A DNA stretch of 64,000 nucleotides, taken from Rhodanobacter glycinis (GTDB taxonomy: Bacteria > Pseudomonadota > Gammaproteobacteria > Xanthomonadales > Rhodanobacteraceae). The stretch covers positions 305,477 to 369,476 of the forward strand of contig NZ_FOSR01000003.1 of the NCBI RefSeq assembly GCF_900114325.1. Direction: 5' to 3'. The position numbers and the translations under genes were made by a program. This document shows positions 62,448-64,000 of the stretch, piece after piece; the first letter of the stretch is position 1, and every line of letters starts with the position of its first letter. The notes below the pieces were generated by a model that searched no databases, was not told the DNA's origin, and saw nothing but the letters and a program-made list of their open reading frames with translations.

Positions 62448-63446
62448 TCACCATGGGGGGAGGCGGCGCATCTGGTGCGCCTGGCGGTCGATGAAGGTCT
62501 GGGCAGGGTCGATGCCCTTGCTCTTGAGCATGTGGCTGCGTACGGCGGCTTCCACCAGTACGGACAGATTGCGGCCCGGTGCCACTGGCAAGGTGATCAT
62601 CGGCACCGGTACCTCGAAGATGTCGCGATGGCCGGTATCGCCGGTGATGCGGGTCAGCGCGTCTTCCACTTCGCCGTCACGCCAGGGCTTGAGGTGGATG
62701 ATCAGGCGCAGGTACTTGGATGGCTTGACGGCAGTGTGGCCGAACATCTCCAGCACGTTGAGCACGCCCAGCCCGCGTACTTCCAGCAGATCCTGCAGCA
62801 GCTCCGGGCAGGTGCCATCGATCACGTCGGGAGCGATCAGGGTGAACTCGGGTGCGTCGTCGGCGACCAGGCGATGGCCGCGGCTGATCAGTTCCAGCGC
62901 CAGCTCGCTCTTGCCCGAACCGGCTTCGCCGGTGATCAGCACGCCGATGGAAAACACTTCCAGGAACACGCCGTGCAGCGTGATGCGCGGTGCCAGCATG
63001 CGCGCCAGGTGGTATTGCAACCAGGTCAGCAGTTCGTGGCCGCGCTTGGAGCTGTTCCACAACGGCGTGCCGGTTTCCTCGGCGATATCGCGCAGGTCGG
63101 AAGGCACCGGCTGGTCGTGGGTAACGATCAGTGCCACCGGTTCGCTGGCGGCGATCTTGTGCATCGCTTTCCAGCGCTGGCGCGAATCCAGCGCATCGAG
63201 GTATTTCAGCTCCTCGCTGCCGATGATCTGCACCTTGTTCGGATAGATGACGTTGAGGTAACCGATCAGCGATGGTCGCCGGGTCTGCGTGGCGCCGGGA
63301 TCGAGCGCACGCGATTCGCCGCGCATGCCGGAGATCCAGCGCAGCGCCATGCGCTCGTGGACACCATCGTAGAGTTGTCGGGCAGTAAGCCGGTCCAAGC
63401 TGGATTCCTTGACGTGAAGGCCCGTCCGGGCCATCGCGACAGGCAT
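62448..63446 (-). CDS. hprK: HPr kinase/phosphorylase
   Basis: This 332-residue enzyme phosphorylates the regulatory serine of HPr. The P-loop [18 protein letters not shown] lies near 171 and the HprK signature [15 protein letters not shown] near 219. The N-terminal domain (about 15-140) is the usual alpha/beta cap. The start may be ATG 63446 or 63434. It is the first gene of the leftward PTS string; the long repeat upstream separates it from whatever lies beyond the right edge. Confidence 0.93.
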   Translation of the reverse strand: MPVAMARTGLHVKESSLDRLTARQLYDGVHERMALRWISGMRGESRALDPGATQTRRPSLIGYLNVIYPNKVQIIGSEELKYLDALDSRQRWKAMHKIAASEPVALIVTHDQPVPSDLRDIAEETGTPLWNSSKRGHELLTWLQYHLARMLAPRITLHGVFLEVFSIGVLITGEAGSGKSELALELISRGHRLVADDAPEFTLIAPDVIDGTCPELLQDLLEVRGLGVLNVLEMFGHTAVKPSKYLRLIIHLKPWRDGEVEDALTRITGDTGHRDIFEVPVPMITLPVAPGRNLSVLVEAAVRSHMLKSKGIDPAQTFIDRQAHQMRRLPPW

Positions 63447-63519
63447 TGTGCCAGTTTGGCGGTAGGGGCGTGTTCAGGGAGTGTGGTGATGGCGCGTTCC
63501 GCGCGCGGTCGCATGCGTG

Positions 63520-64000
63520 CCGCCGCCTTTGGCGACGGAGGTTTCGCCCACCTGCCGGTGGCCGAGTCACTTTCTCTCGCTTGCCCGAGAGAAAGTAACC
63601 CAAGAGAGGGGCACCCTGCGTTCGCGCCCACCGGCTCTGCGAGCCGGCGGGTCCGCGCCCGGCTACGGGGGTTCGCCGACAGGGCTCCTGCCCTGGCGTC
63701 GAACTGGCCGGCATCCATGCCGACCACCCTGCGGGCCTGATCCTCCGCCGCGCGCCGCTTCTCGAAGGGTTGGAAGAGCCGCGCACCGCAGCGTCGAATT
63801 CAATCACGCGAGCTTGCCCTTCCTAGCCCTCGGTTATCGGTGACGGCGCGGTGTGGCCGCGCGTGTAACAGGAAGAGCCACCTCTATTCCAAAAAGCCTC
63901 GACCGATCAGGCTTGTAGGGTCGGCGGGTCCCACAGGCCCTTTCTCTGGGTTACGTCTCTTTGGGCCAGCAAAGAGAGGTAACTCGGGCGCCGGCAGGCG
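63520..64000. repeat. Long dispersed intergenic repeat, incomplete at right edge
   Basis: There is no supported gene from 63447 to 64000. The stretch carries TTTCTCTCG/CGAGAGAAA arms near 63571-63594 and CTCTTTG/CAAAGAG arms near 63957-63977, joined by a GC-rich core with CCACCCTGCGGGCCTGATCC. From memory such ~450-bp elements recur in Xanthomonadales and are often mis-called as small hypothetical proteins. Several overlapping ORFs here look like such artefacts. The element runs to or past the right edge. Confidence 0.65.

Noticed and set aside
63517..63843. Small hypothetical proteins at the right edge
   Set aside because: They overlap in several frames within the dispersed repeat and have no ribosome-binding sites.

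Overview
The window is high-GC gammaproteobacterial DNA. Gene content and order (hprK-rapZ-EIIA-HPr-ptsI without sugar permeases, holD-like/rimI, divergent valS and tsaB, H-NS of the TWSGRG type, CCCTCTCCC-type intergenic repeats) point to the Xanthomonadales, most likely a Rhodanobacteraceae member such as Dyella, Rhodanobacter or Luteibacter. The genus is inferred from remembered synteny, not from a search.

Left part (1-8.5 kb): pgpA; a Tat-exported GH29 fucosidase divergent from an aldo/keto reductase; a three-gene ABC-2 exporter; a Fur-controlled hemP with an unknown partner gene; and a fatty-acid desaturase on the minus strand.

Centre (8.4-44.9 kb), the remarkable part: one HlyD-type periplasmic adaptor, one MacB/LolD-type ATPase and one TolC-type outer-membrane channel, followed by 22 full-length MacB/FtsX-type permease genes arranged as eleven consecutive A-B pairs. 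A sigma-54-dependent response regulator and a membrane histidine kinase close the locus. A consensus -24/-12 promoter with a cluster of GTCCG/CGGAC half-sites lies just upstream of the adaptor gene. I infer one regulated system in which a single ATPase and export conduit serve eleven alternative permease heterodimers. Membrane helices and cytoplasmic loops are conserved between copies; the periplasmic domains differ strongly. Nine of eleven A permeases carry a periplasmic Cys pair. Many spacers are filled by REP-like repeats, and in at least eight spacers a short ORF starts on or next to the upstream stop codon and ends on or within a few bases of the next start, as if to relay ribosomes across. 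The last ~200 bp of B4 and B5 and the 5' ends of A3 and A4 are almost identical, which suggests duplication and gene conversion.

Right part (44.9-64 kb) is housekeeping: SPFH/NfeD pair, ThrE-type exporter, H-NS protein, proS, a DUF4124 protein, pssA, a HolD-like gene, rimI, valS (with a short repeat-derived insertion in the reading frame), tsaB, a YeiH-type exporter divergent from its LysR regulator, then the regulatory PTS genes hprK, rapZ, EIIA, HPr and EI. The right edge is a long dispersed intergenic repeat. I found no rRNA, tRNA, CRISPR array, transposase or prophage gene.
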